Origin: Oceanospirillaceae bacterium
GTDB taxonomy: Bacteria > Pseudomonadota > Gammaproteobacteria > Pseudomonadales > Balneatricaceae
Direction of reading: 5' to 3'
Length of the DNA: 64,000 bases
Assembly: GCA_013373085.1 (NCBI GenBank)
Contig: JABXIM010000036.1
Span: forward strand, 1-64,000
Below the pieces are notes generated by a model. It was not told the origin of the DNA. It did no database searches and saw only the letters and a program-made list of their open reading frames with translations. This document shows positions 15,919 to 23,750 of the stretch, piece by piece. A program made the position numbers and the translations under genes. Each line of letters opens with the position of its first letter. The first letter of the stretch is position 1.

Positions 15919-17139
15919 ATGACGAAGAAACCCGTTTATTCATTGCTAAGTGCTGCTGTGGCCATCGCACTCATGATGAGTACAGCCCAGGCAGCACCTG
16001 ACGGGAGCGGCGGCAAGCCCGAAAACCCCGGTAACAACGGTCAGGGCAAACCCGGTGAAAACCCCGGCGGGGGTGGCGGCAAACCCGATAAGCCGGGACG
16101 CGGCAAAGGCGGGCTGTACTCCGACCTGCTCATTCTGAATCGCTCGGAAAACGGCCTGCCGATCTTTTCCGGCGTACAGGCCGGGACCGAAGAGGAGGGC
16201 GAAGCCGTCGGAGAACCGGTCGCCTGTCTTCAGCCGATTACCGCAGCGCCCATCGATGACGGCGTGGACGGCCCTATCGACCTGTACGCGGAGAGTCTGG
16301 TGCCCCCGCTGACCAACCCGCTGACCAACGCCGCGAACGATAAATCGGTATCGCCGGTGCCGCTTGGCGGGACCGGTATCGCGGGCGAAGAGTGCGACGT
16401 GGCGACGGATTTTGTCGCCTACCCGCAGGAAGTACTGTTCGGTCGACTCAACCTCGGACGCGCACCGACCCAGGTGCTGAGACAGCAGCTCAGCGATGTA
16501 ACCGATGTGTTGTCGGCCGCCTCGCAACTGAGCCTGGACTCCGCCGGCCGACTGGTGGCGGACGGTGTCGCCATCGACTCTCCCGGGCAAAACCTGGCAA
16601 TACACACCGAGCTGCAAAAATACGGCGGGCTGAAAGCGAAAGATCAGACGCCCATCGTCTTGCCGAATCCCGGTATTGCAGGCTTCAGCTTCCTCGATAT
16701 CGCCGCATCGGCACTGGGCGCCGCCGCCGACAAGGGCGGACTGGTGAACCTCGATCTTGTGGTTTACGACAACCGTATTCTGAATATCCCTGATCTGACT
16801 CAGTACGACGTTTTCACAGGCAACGGCGTGATCGGTGAGTCCGGCGAAAAATACATGGACTACAGCGCTTACCAGTACAAGCGCTCGGATACCTATCCGG
16901 GCTGTGTGCGCGGCTACTTCATTGAAGGGGAAACCACTGTGCCCTTCCACGGCTCGCTCATGCAGTACGTTTTCGCGAATGAGGACTTCGACGACGACAA
17001 CGTCTTCGCCTTTGCTACGGCCGCAGATGACGCCCGCCGTGTCATCGCCTTCGTCCATGACAATATCGTGACCAACGTGGACAGCATCGGCCAGAGAACC
17101 GACGCCATCTGCAGCGCACCAACCCCTCCAACCCCCTGA
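15919..17139 (+). CDS. Secreted protein with Gly/Pro/Lys-rich linker, unknown function
   Basis: About 406 residues. The start at 15919 has a ribosome site (CAGGAGAGAG) and gives a clear signal peptide ending AQA. A 45-residue low-complexity region rich in Gly, Pro, Asn and Lys follows (GGKPENPGNNGQGKPGENPG). The rest (about residues 65-406) is acidic and globular-looking with a few Cys, and I do not recognise a family. The motif LYSDLLILNRSENGLPIF recurs in some secreted proteins of unknown role. It lies between two other exported proteins, which suggests a shared extracytoplasmic process, but function is unknown. Confidence 0.6.
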   Translation: MTKKPVYSLLSAAVAIALMMSTAQAAPDGSGGKPENPGNNGQGKPGENPGGGGGKPDKPGRGKGGLYSDLLILNRSENGLPIFSGVQAGTEEEGEAVGEPVACLQPITAAPIDDGVDGPIDLYAESLVPPLTNPLTNAANDKSVSPVPLGGTGIAGEECDVATDFVAYPQEVLFGRLNLGRAPTQVLRQQLSDVTDVLSAASQLSLDSAGRLVADGVAIDSPGQNLAIHTELQKYGGLKAKDQTPIVLPNPGIAGFSFLDIAASALGAAADKGGLVNLDLVVYDNRILNIPDLTQYDVFTGNGVIGESGEKYMDYSAYQYKRSDTYPGCVRGYFIEGETTVPFHGSLMQYVFANEDFDDDNVFAFATAADDARRVIAFVHDNIVTNVDSIGQRTDAICSAPTPPTP

Positions 17140-17152
17140 TAACACCGCACCG

Positions 17153-17180
17153 GCGCATCGTCCCTACTGGGGCGATGCGC
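17153..17180 (+). terminator. Hairpin between the two secreted-protein genes
   Basis: GCGCATCG (17153-17160) pairs with CGATGCGC (17173-17180), extended by inner CCC/GGG pairs. There is no T run after it, so it may be an attenuator or an mRNA-stabilising hairpin rather than a full terminator. Confidence 0.5.
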
Positions 17181-17214
17181 ACGCCGGCGCGGCCAGCCCG
17201 ATAAGGAGCCTGCA

Positions 17215-18828
17215 ATGAATACGGGCCCGATGCTCAACTTAGTCTCGATGATGCTGGCCACTGCGGGGCTGTTCACGATCCCGACGGTTCAGGGCGCCGA
17301 CAACGGCAAGGGCCGCTCCGGCTGGCATACCGTCGTCAACCAGAACGACATCATGCCCGGGGCGCCTGAGGGGCAAACCTTCAACAGCTTCAATCAGCCG
17401 TCCGTCAACGCCCGCGGTATCGTGACCTTCCGCGCCCGCAGCCGTGGCGGCTCGCCGGGCGGGCATCCGCTGCACGGCATTTTTGCCCGCGATATGGCCC
17501 GAGGCGCGCCGGCGTTCCTGCTGGCCGATACCCTGACGCCGGTTCCGGATCCCAACAATGCCGGCACCGACTTCAATGAATTTCCGGCCTTTCCCCGTAT
17601 CGCGATGCGATCTGCCAATATCGCCACCCGGGGCAACCATCCGCCCGTATGGGTCTACGCCGATACCCGCGCCGGCACAACCGGAATCTACGCCAGGCTT
17701 TCGGCCAGGAGCGACAACGGCGACCTGGTAACGGGCGCCGCAAAACTGGGCGCGGTACCGGGTTTCGAATTCCTGGCGGTACCGGGCTATCTGGATCCGC
17801 TGTCGTTCGACGTCTTTCCCGGCGCCCCGGCGATCACCGACGACGGTGTGATCGCATTCAAGGGCAATTACACCGACAACACCGCCAAAACCGGGGTCTT
17901 CTTCAGACAGCTCGACGCGATCGCCGAGGGCGGCGCAACAGCGGTGATGCCGATTGCAAACTCCGGCACCGAACTGCCCGAGCCCGGCCGCTGCGCCCCG
18001 GGCACCCGGTTCGGCTCGACGGCCCCCCCAAGTGCCGTGAGCGGAAGTCTGGTGTTCGTCGGACTCGACGACGAGGAGCAGCCAACCTGCGGCGGCCTCT
18101 ACCGGGCTCCGATGGCCGCGAACCCGGCCATCAAGACCCTCGTTAGCCTTGAAACCGAGGTGCCCGGAAGCGACGGGCAGACCTTCAACCGGCTGGGCGA
18201 AGCGCTGTCCTACGATGGTCGCTTCGTCACCTTCTGGGGCGCCTGGGGCGATGACAGGCGCACACTGCAACTCAAATGCCCACGGGAGGGCAATCAGGAC
18301 CGGATCGCCTATTGTCTGCAAGCGTTCGGTGACGACTACGAAGTGGAGGTACCGGCGCACCAGGGTATTTTCCTGCTGGATATCCGCCGCGGCCTCCTGA
18401 GCCGGATCGCAGATAACGATACGAACTTCAGCGGCTTCCTGTACTGGAACTTCTCAGGTCGGGTCCCGGGAGGCGGTGGCGAGGATGACGGCGAATTCGC
18501 CCGCTGGCGGGCATCGAGCTTCGCCGCAGTATCGGGTAGCGGCGGGGCGGCACGGGTCGTCTTCAAGGCCCACAGCGACAATGGCGCCGGCAGGCTGGAT
18601 GGTTTGTATATGGTCCGCCGGCCGGGCCAAGTGCCCATGCAAACGCTGCTGCAGACCGGCATGCCGGGCGACCTGCTGGACACCGAGGCGCCCGCCGGCG
18701 CGCCGATAACCGAGATCGGCCTGGAACGTGACGGCTACCGCGGCAACTGGCTCGCCATCAGCGCGAAAATGGCTGTCGAGGGTGAAATCGAGGACGGCAT
18801 GGCGGGCATCTATGTTATCCACCCCTGA
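17215..18828 (+). CDS. Secreted repeat protein, probable beta-propeller
   Basis: A 537-residue exported protein with a signal peptide ending near GADNGKG (residue ~27). Repeats of the type N/D-x-x-G-x-[IV]-x-F are spaced through it (NARGIVTFRAR, TDDGVIAFKGNY, VSGSLVFVGLDD, YDGRFVTFWGAW), each followed by a segment like GVFFRQ or GLYRAP or GIFLLDI. This matches the tandem-repeat pattern annotated in secreted NxxGxxAF-type proteins and suggests a beta-propeller. No catalytic residues are evident. It follows the preceding secreted gene in the same direction with a hairpin between them. Confidence 0.6.
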   Translation: MNTGPMLNLVSMMLATAGLFTIPTVQGADNGKGRSGWHTVVNQNDIMPGAPEGQTFNSFNQPSVNARGIVTFRARSRGGSPGGHPLHGIFARDMARGAPAFLLADTLTPVPDPNNAGTDFNEFPAFPRIAMRSANIATRGNHPPVWVYADTRAGTTGIYARLSARSDNGDLVTGAAKLGAVPGFEFLAVPGYLDPLSFDVFPGAPAITDDGVIAFKGNYTDNTAKTGVFFRQLDAIAEGGATAVMPIANSGTELPEPGRCAPGTRFGSTAPPSAVSGSLVFVGLDDEEQPTCGGLYRAPMAANPAIKTLVSLETEVPGSDGQTFNRLGEALSYDGRFVTFWGAWGDDRRTLQLKCPREGNQDRIAYCLQAFGDDYEVEVPAHQGIFLLDIRRGLLSRIADNDTNFSGFLYWNFSGRVPGGGGEDDGEFARWRASSFAAVSGSGGAARVVFKAHSDNGAGRLDGLYMVRRPGQVPMQTLLQTGMPGDLLDTEAPAGAPITEIGLERDGYRGNWLAISAKMAVEGEIEDGMAGIYVIHP

Positions 18829-18876
18829 GTCCTGACGCTGCCGGGCCAAGCGGCCAGGCCTTTCTTGGCATAATTG

Positions 18877-18891
18877 ATAGCTATTATCTAT
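18877..18891 (+). promoter_or_regulatory. OxyR-type half-site upstream of ahpC
   Basis: ATAGCTATTATCTAT matches the 15-base OxyR half-site pattern ATAGnTnnnAnCTAT at every fixed position. It lies about 95 bases before the ahpC start codon. A second half-site at the expected 7-base spacing (18899-18913) is poor. OxyR activation of ahpC is established in gammaproteobacteria; binding here is inferred. Confidence 0.6.
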
Positions 18892-18986
18892 TAGCTTATT
18901 TTAATCAATTAATTTCAACAAACATCCACCCTTCTTTAACATAGCTCCTGTTTTCAAGACACACAGCAACCCCACAGGAGCACGAC

Positions 18987-19556
18987 ATGAGCCAGTCTCT
19001 GATCAACACCGAAGTCAAACCGTTTCAGGCGACCGCTTTTCACAACGGCGAGTTCGTCGAAGTCAACGAAGCCCAGCTGAAAGGCCAGTGGTCCGTGTTC
19101 TTCTTCTACCCGGCCGACTTCACCTTCGTCTGCCCGACCGAGCTGGGCGACCTGGCCGACCATTACGAAGAACTGAAGGCCCGCGGCGTCGAGGTGTACT
19201 CGGTTTCCACCGACACCCACTTCACCCACAAGGCCTGGCACGACACCTCCGAAACCATCGGCAAGATCCGGTTCCCGATGATCGGCGATCCGACCGGCGC
19301 TATCACCCGCAACTTCGGCGTGATGATCGAGGAAGCGGGCCTCGCCGAGCGCGGAACCTTCGTGATCGATCCGGCAGGCAAGATCCAGATCATCGAAATC
19401 AACGCCGGCGGTATCGGCCGCGACGCCAGCGAGCTGGTGCGCAAGATCAAGGCCGCCCAGTATGTCGCCGCCCACCCGGGTGAAGTCTGTCCGGCGAAGT
19501 GGAAAGAGGGTGAAGAAACCCTGGCACCGTCGCTGGACCTGGTCGGCAAGATCTAA
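18987..19556 (+). CDS. ahpC: Alkyl hydroperoxide reductase subunit C (peroxiredoxin)
   Basis: A 189-residue typical 2-Cys peroxiredoxin that reduces H2O2, organic peroxides and peroxynitrite. Peroxidatic Cys49 sits in [10 protein letters not shown] and resolving Cys168 in GEVCPAKW. Length and sequence match the AhpC1 subgroup that partners AhpF. CAGGAG precedes the ATG by 7-8 bases. An OxyR-type half-site lies upstream. ahpF follows after a repeat-rich 335-base spacer, so the two may be co-transcribed with processing or termination between them. Confidence 0.96.
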   Translation: MSQSLINTEVKPFQATAFHNGEFVEVNEAQLKGQWSVFFFYPADFTFVCPTELGDLADHYEELKARGVEVYSVSTDTHFTHKAWHDTSETIGKIRFPMIGDPTGAITRNFGVMIEEAGLAERGTFVIDPAGKIQIIEINAGGIGRDASELVRKIKAAQYVAAHPGEVCPAKWKEGEETLAPSLDLVGKI

Positions 19557-19573
19557 GTACAGGACGTACTGCA

Positions 19574-19659
19574 TGTCGAAAACGCAGGAGCAGTTTTCGA
19601 GGAAGGCCAGGGACGGTCTGTATGCCGAAAATGCAGGAGCAATTTTCGGCGAAGGCCAG
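19574..19659 (+). repeat. Two tandem copies of a covarying hairpin with loop GCAGGAGCA
   Basis: Two 37-base units (19574-19610 and 19623-19659, period 49) differ at five positions, four of them compensatory in a stem. Unit 1 folds TCGAAAAC/GTTTTCGA and unit 2 folds CCGAAAAT/ATTTTCGG, both around the identical 9-base loop GCAGGAGCA, and both are followed by GAAGGCCAG. A third copy with the same loop and a different stem is at 23405-23433. They lie in the ahpC 3' untranslated region. Confidence 0.75.
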
Positions 19660-19683
19660 GCGGCAGCGCTGAGCCGCACATGC

Positions 19684-19865
19684 GTAGGATGGGGGGAGCC
19701 GTAATGGCACTCTGCCTCAAAGACGCAGCGGGACTGCCGCGGCGAACCCCATCCATGATCTCGGTTTCTACGCTGCTGAACAAGGCTTTCAAGAGGGGTT
19801 ACACGACGCCAAGTCCACGTAAGGACCGGGTATTCCGGGCGAGAGCGTCGCTCCACCCATCCTAC
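19684..19865 (+). repeat. MITE-like element flanked by GTAGGATGGG-type inverted repeats
   Basis: GTAGGATGGGGGGAGC at 19684-19699 is matched by GCTCCACCCATCCTAC at 19850-19865 in inverse orientation (15 of 16). An internal GCGAACCCCATCC segment near 19743 is part of the same dispersed-repeat style (GTAGGATGGG...GCGAACCCATC), common in proteobacterial intergenic regions. The ~180-base body encodes nothing convincing. It separates ahpC from ahpF. Confidence 0.6.
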
Positions 19866-19891
19866 CAATCACTTACCGGAAGGACATCCCG

Positions 19892-21463
19892 ATGCTGGAC
19901 GCGAATCTGAAGAAACAACTGGCAACCTATCTGCAAAATATCGTTACGCCGGTCGAGCTCAGCCTGTCGCTCGATGACAGCGCCAAGGCCCGGGAGCTGT
20001 CCGCACTGGCGCAGGACATCGTGGCACTCTCGGACAAAGTCAGTCTCGGCGAGGGCCGTCCGGCCACCGGCCGCGCACCGAGCCTGGGCGTTGCACCGGA
20101 AGGAGAGGCCGCACGTGTCGAGTTCGCCGGCGTGCCGATGGGCCACGAGTTCACCTCGCTGGTGCTGGCGCTGCTGCAGACCGGCGGCCACCCGTCGAAG
20201 GCCGACCCGGCACTTCTGGAGCAGGTGCGTAACCTCGAAGGCGAGTACCGCTTCGAGACCTACATTTCGCTGTCCTGTCAGAACTGCCCGGACGTGGTCC
20301 AGGCGCTTAACCTGATGGCAACGCTGAACCCCAACATCAGCCACGTGATGATCGACGGCGCCCTGTTCCAGGACGAAGTCGCCGAGCGCAACGTCATGGC
20401 CGTACCCTCGGTCTACCTCAATGGCGAACCCTTCGGCGAGGGCCGCATGACGCTGGCGGAAATCGTCAACAAGGTCGATACCGGTGCAGCCGCCCGCCAG
20501 GCGCAAGCGCTCGATGCAAGGGCCCCGTACGACCTGCTGGTGGTGGGTGCAGGCCCCGCCGGCGCGGCTGCAGCGATCTATGCGGCGCGCAAGGGCATCC
20601 GCACCGGTGTCGTCGCCGACCGCTTCGGCGGCCAGGTGATGGATACCGTGGGCATCGAGAACTTCATCTCGGTAAGGGCCACCGAGGGACCGAAGCTCGT
20701 TGCCAACCTCGAGCAGCATGTGCTCGACTACGATGTCGACGTGATGACCGCGCAGAAAGCCAGCAAGCTGAAGCGTCGCGACCTAGTCGAAATCGAACTC
20801 GAGAGCGGCGCAACCCTGAAGAGCCGTTCCGTCATCCTGGCGACCGGCGCCCGCTGGCGCGAGCTGAACGTGCCGGGCGAGCACGAGTACCGCGGCAAGG
20901 GCGTGGCCTACTGCCCGCACTGCGACGGCCCGCTTTTCAAAGGCAAGAAGGTCGCAGTGATCGGCGGCGGCAACTCAGGGCTAGAGGCGGCCATCGACCT
21001 GGCCGGTATCGTCGAGCACGTCACGGTGCTGGAATTCGGCGATACGCTGCGGGCCGACGAGGTGCTGCAGCGCAAGGCGCGCTCGCTGAAGAATATCGAC
21101 ATCATCACCCGGGCACAGACCACCGAGGTGCTGGGCGATGGCCAGCGGGTCAACGGCCTGCGCTACACCGACCGCGCCAGCGGCGAGAGCCGGGAAATCG
21201 CGCTGTCCGGCCTGTTCGTGCAGATCGGTCTGGTGCCGAACACCGAGTGGCTCGAGGGCGATATCGAGTTGAGCCGCCACGGCGAGATCGAGATCGGCAG
21301 CCGCGGCGAGACCTCGGTGCCGGGCGTGTTCGCCGCCGGCGACGTCACCACGGTGCCGTTCAAGCAGATCATAATCTCGATGGGCGCCGGCGCCACCGCC
21401 GCACTCGGCGCCTTCGACTACCTGATCCGCGAATCGGTGGACGACACCGACCAGGCCGCCTGA
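19892..21463 (+). CDS. ahpF: Alkyl hydroperoxide reductase subunit F
   Basis: A 523-residue flavoprotein disulfide reductase that uses NADH to re-reduce AhpC. The N-terminal double-thioredoxin-fold domain carries its redox pair C129-C132 in LSCQNCPD. The FAD site begins at [20 protein letters not shown] (about residue 213). The thioredoxin-reductase-like active pair C341-C344 is in [10 protein letters not shown], the NADH site in [14 protein letters not shown], and the C-terminal FAD motif in [16 protein letters not shown]. Length is normal. It is followed by a strong terminator. Confidence 0.96.
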   Translation: MLDANLKKQLATYLQNIVTPVELSLSLDDSAKARELSALAQDIVALSDKVSLGEGRPATGRAPSLGVAPEGEAARVEFAGVPMGHEFTSLVLALLQTGGHPSKADPALLEQVRNLEGEYRFETYISLSCQNCPDVVQALNLMATLNPNISHVMIDGALFQDEVAERNVMAVPSVYLNGEPFGEGRMTLAEIVNKVDTGAAARQAQALDARAPYDLLVVGAGPAGAAAAIYAARKGIRTGVVADRFGGQVMDTVGIENFISVRATEGPKLVANLEQHVLDYDVDVMTAQKASKLKRRDLVEIELESGATLKSRSVILATGARWRELNVPGEHEYRGKGVAYCPHCDGPLFKGKKVAVIGGGNSGLEAAIDLAGIVEHVTVLEFGDTLRADEVLQRKARSLKNIDIITRAQTTEVLGDGQRVNGLRYTDRASGESREIALSGLFVQIGLVPNTEWLEGDIELSRHGEIEIGSRGETSVPGVFAAGDVTTVPFKQIIISMGAGATAALGAFDYLIRESVDDTDQAA

Positions 21464-21495
21464 GCCAGAGCGTCGATACAGTTTGCATCCTTGCC

Positions 21496-21520
21496 AGGGC
21501 CCTTCGGGGCCCTTTTTTTT
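21496..21520 (+). terminator. Rho-independent terminator after ahpF
   Basis: AGGGCCC and GGGCCCT pair around a TTCG tetraloop (21496-21513), followed directly by eight T residues. A textbook intrinsic terminator. Confidence 0.92.
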
Positions 21521-21574
21521 GTGCCGGGCGGCGGCGCGTCCTGGTTATTTTTTGGGCATCGCTATTTTATTTTA

Positions 21575-21589
21575 TAGACGATCGGTCTA
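21575..21589 (+). promoter_or_regulatory. AcuR operator in front of acuR
   Basis: TAGACGATCGGTCTA has perfect outer arms TAGAC/GTCTA and lies 11 bases before the acuR start codon. Nearly the same 15-mer precedes acuI, so both genes probably answer to the same TetR-family repressor, giving autoregulation. Confidence 0.75.
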
Positions 21590-21600
21590 ATATTGTCCGC

Positions 21601-22239
21601 ATGACGATATCCAACACCAGACCCCGCCGTGGCCGACCGCCCAAAACCGAACGCGGCTTTGAAGACACCCGCGAAGCGCTGCTGCGTCAGGGCATGGTCG
21701 TGTTGACCGAGCAGGTTTTCTCCAGTACCGGTCTCGACAGTATTCTCAAGGCAGTCGGCGTGCCAAAAGGCTCGTTCTACCACTATTTTCCCAGCAAGGA
21801 GGCGTTTGGCCTCGCGGTCCTGGAGCGCTACGACGCCTACTTCGCCGCCAAGCTGGACTACCATTTGCTGGATGACCGTTTCACTCCGCTGCAACGGCTG
21901 CGTCATTTCGCCGACGACGCCCGTGCCGGCATGGAAAAACACGGATTTCGCCGCGGCTGCCTGGCCGGAAATCTCGGTCAGGAAGTCAGCGTACTGCCCG
22001 AAAGCTTCAGGGAGCGCATTGGCGCGGTCTTCACCAACTGGCAGCGGCGTGTCGAAGCGCTCCTCGAAGAGGCTCGGGACAATGGCACCTTGACAGCCGA
22101 TGCCGACTGCGCGGCGCTGGCGGAATATTTCTGGATTGGCTGGGAAGGTGCGGTGATGCGTGCGCGCCTGACCGCCAACGACGCGCCGCTCGAACTCTTC
22201 GTCGAGCGGTTCATCGCGGGGCTACCACAGACGCGATAG
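21601..22239 (+). CDS. acuR: TetR-family transcriptional repressor (AcuR-like)
   Basis: A 212-residue TetR-family regulator. A basic N-terminal arm (RPRRGRPPK) precedes the helix-turn-helix (about residues 25-70; GLDSILKAVGVPKGSFYHYF, then SKEAFGLAV). The C-terminal domain has RRGCLAGNLGQE, typical of the AcuR branch. The start at 21601 is chosen because the operator-like palindrome lies just upstream; the open frame continues into ahpF without meaning. AcuR controls acrylate/DMSP-related genes in other bacteria, and here it sits directly before acuI. The symbol rests on that pairing. Confidence 0.85.
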   Translation: MTISNTRPRRGRPPKTERGFEDTREALLRQGMVVLTEQVFSSTGLDSILKAVGVPKGSFYHYFPSKEAFGLAVLERYDAYFAAKLDYHLLDDRFTPLQRLRHFADDARAGMEKHGFRRGCLAGNLGQEVSVLPESFRERIGAVFTNWQRRVEALLEEARDNGTLTADADCAALAEYFWIGWEGAVMRARLTANDAPLELFVERFIAGLPQTR

Positions 22240-22285
22240 AGAAACCGGCGCGCCGAGCGCCATCTGGCTTTGTCAGCTACATTAA

Positions 22286-22300
22286 TAGACGACCGGTCTA
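22286..22300 (+). promoter_or_regulatory. AcuR operator in front of acuI
   Basis: TAGACGACCGGTCTA, with arms TAGAC/GTCTA and a palindromic ACCGGT centre. It differs by one base from the site before acuR and lies two bases before the AGGAGG ribosome site of acuI. Confidence 0.78.
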
Positions 22301-22313
22301 AAAGGAGGCGACG

Positions 22314-23297
22314 ATGTTCAAAGGCATTCTGATCGACAAAAACGATGCGGGCTACAGCGCCCGCCTCAGCGAACTTAACGAGGACCAGTTACCTGAAGGC
22401 GACGTCCTGGTACGGGTGGAATACAGCACACTCAACTACAAGGACGGCCTCGCCATTACCGGCAAAATGCCGGTGGTCCGGCAGTTCCCGATGGTACCCG
22501 GCATCGACTTCGCCGGCGTGGTCGAGTCCAGCGAGCATCCGGATTTCAAGCCCGGCGACCACGTCCTGCTCAACGGCTGGGGTGTCGGCGAAGTCCACTG
22601 GGGCGGCCTCGCGGAGAAGGCCCGTCTGAAAGGTGATTGGCTGATACCGCTGCCCGAGGGGCTGACCTCCCGCCAGGCAATGGCGATCGGAACCGCCGGC
22701 TATACCGCCATGCTGTGCGTCATGACACTGGCGCGCCACGGTGTGACGCCCGAAGACGGCGACATCCTGGTCACCGGCGCCAACGGCGGTGTCGGCAGCT
22801 TCGCCGTCTCGCTGTTGGCGAAGCTCGGCTACCGGGTCGTCGCCTCGACCGGACGCCCGCAGGAGGCCGAGTACCTCAAAGCCCTCGGCGCGAGTGAAAT
22901 TATCGACCGGAGCGAACTCTCCGAACCGGGCAAACCGTTGCAGAAGGAACGCTGGGCCGGCGCGATCGATTCGGTCGGCAGCCATACCCTCGCCAATGTC
23001 TGTGCCGGCACCCGCTACGGCGGTACCGTGGCCGCCTGCGGCCTGGCACAGGGCATGGACCTGCCGGCAACAGTGGCGCCCTTTATACTGCGCGGCGTAA
23101 CGCTTGCAGGCGTCGACAGCGTCATGTGTCCGAAACCGCAGCGCATGGAGGCCTGGCACCGTCTGGTGCCGCTGCTCGACGTACAGGCCCTCGACGCCAT
23201 CGCCAACGAAATCAGCCTCGACCAGGCAATCGATACCGCCAAAGACCTGCTGCAGGGCAAAGTGCGCGGCCGCGTGATCGTCAAGGTCGCGGGTTAG
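22314..23297 (+). CDS. acuI: Acrylyl-CoA reductase (NADPH), YhdH/AcuI family
   Basis: A 327-residue zinc-independent medium-chain dehydrogenase/reductase. The N-terminal GroES-like domain has [14 protein letters not shown] and PGIDFAGVV. The Rossmann part has [20 protein letters not shown], with a downstream Ser/Thr-Gly-Arg (ASTGRP) that selects NADPH. AcuI reduces acryloyl-CoA to propionyl-CoA and detoxifies acrylate. A very strong AGGAGG precedes the ATG. The upstream TetR-type gene and shared palindromes indicate induction by acrylate or its CoA ester. Confidence 0.92.
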   Translation: MFKGILIDKNDAGYSARLSELNEDQLPEGDVLVRVEYSTLNYKDGLAITGKMPVVRQFPMVPGIDFAGVVESSEHPDFKPGDHVLLNGWGVGEVHWGGLAEKARLKGDWLIPLPEGLTSRQAMAIGTAGYTAMLCVMTLARHGVTPEDGDILVTGANGGVGSFAVSLLAKLGYRVVASTGRPQEAEYLKALGASEIIDRSELSEPGKPLQKERWAGAIDSVGSHTLANVCAGTRYGGTVAACGLAQGMDLPATVAPFILRGVTLAGVDSVMCPKPQRMEAWHRLVPLLDVQALDAIANEISLDQAIDTAKDLLQGKVRGRVIVKVAG

Positions 23298-23312
23298 GCA
23301 TTAGGCGATAGT

Positions 23313-23333
23313 AGCTCGCTCGCGGAGCGAGCT
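23313..23333 (+). terminator. GC-rich hairpin after acuI
   Basis: AGCTCGCTC and GAGCGAGCT pair perfectly around a GCG loop, followed by CCCTCTTGTGCC. It resembles REP-type hairpins as well as terminators. It lies 15 bases after the acuI stop. Confidence 0.55.
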
Positions 23334-23404
23334 CCCTCTTGTGCCTTTTCTGCTCCATGCCGACTGACGCCAATCGATCTGCACTACGATCGATTTTACG
23401 GAAA

Positions 23405-23433
23405 CCCTTAAAACTGCTCCTGCGTTTTAAGGG
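23405..23433 (-). repeat. Third copy of the GCAGGAGCA-loop hairpin (opposite strand)
   Basis: On the minus strand CCCTTAAAAC and GTTTTAAGGG form a 10-bp stem around GCAGGAGCA, the same 9-base loop as the two copies after ahpC, with other outer stem bases. It lies in a gene-free 430-base spacer between acuI and the sulfide-oxidation operon. Confidence 0.75.
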
Positions 23434-23568
23434 AGTCCGCCGTCCATGGTGGTTTCGCGATGCACAAACGAAACAGATAGCATCACGCCGGTGCCAATGC
23501 ATCGCTAGACCCACCCTCCATTCGTGGATCCGATTAACCGCCGTTTAGACTTCACGCCTTTGCGGCTC

Positions 23569-23630
23569 ACCACTTACCACTTACCACTTACCACTTACCA
23601 CTTACCACTTACCACTTACCACTTACCACA
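23569..23630 (+). repeat. Tandem repeat, 7-base unit ACCACTT, eight full copies
   Basis: Eight perfect consecutive copies of ACCACTT plus a partial ninth. It is purely intergenic. The lack of any drift points to recent expansion by slippage. The count may vary between strains. Confidence 0.95.
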
Positions 23631-23693
23631 TATGTTCGCGGCGAGGCGCCGCTCCTACACAAGTCCCCATTGCGTTTTTTTTGACCATACATT

Positions 23694-23718
23694 AGCATAT
23701 ACAAATATAGAATATGCT
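23694..23718 (+). promoter_or_regulatory. Inverted repeat before the sulfide-oxidation operon (candidate ArsR/BigR-type operator)
   Basis: AGCATAT (23694-23700) and ATATGCT (23712-23718) are perfect inverted arms separated by 11 AT-rich bases, about 33 bases before the persulfide dioxygenase start codon. Operons of this kind are often controlled by the ArsR-family persulfide sensor BigR/SqrR, which binds AT-rich inverted repeats. No such regulator gene is in the window, so the link is inferred. Confidence 0.5.
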
Positions 23719-23750
23719 TATTCCATTTAAGAATTAGCAAGGTGGTCAAT

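Noticed and set aside
15946-17145. 399-codon antisense frame opposite a secreted-protein gene
   Set aside because: Long antisense frames are expected in GC-rich DNA; the plus frame has a signal peptide and ribosome site, the minus frame has neither.
17239-18360. 373-codon antisense frame
   Set aside because: Same reason; biased Arg/Gly/Val composition and no motif.
19462-19704. Small frames in the ahpC-ahpF spacer
   Set aside because: They run through the hairpin repeats and inverted-repeat element and show no protein-like features.
23569-23630. Possible CRISPR array
   Set aside because: The repeats are 7 bases and directly adjacent, with no spacers and no cas genes.
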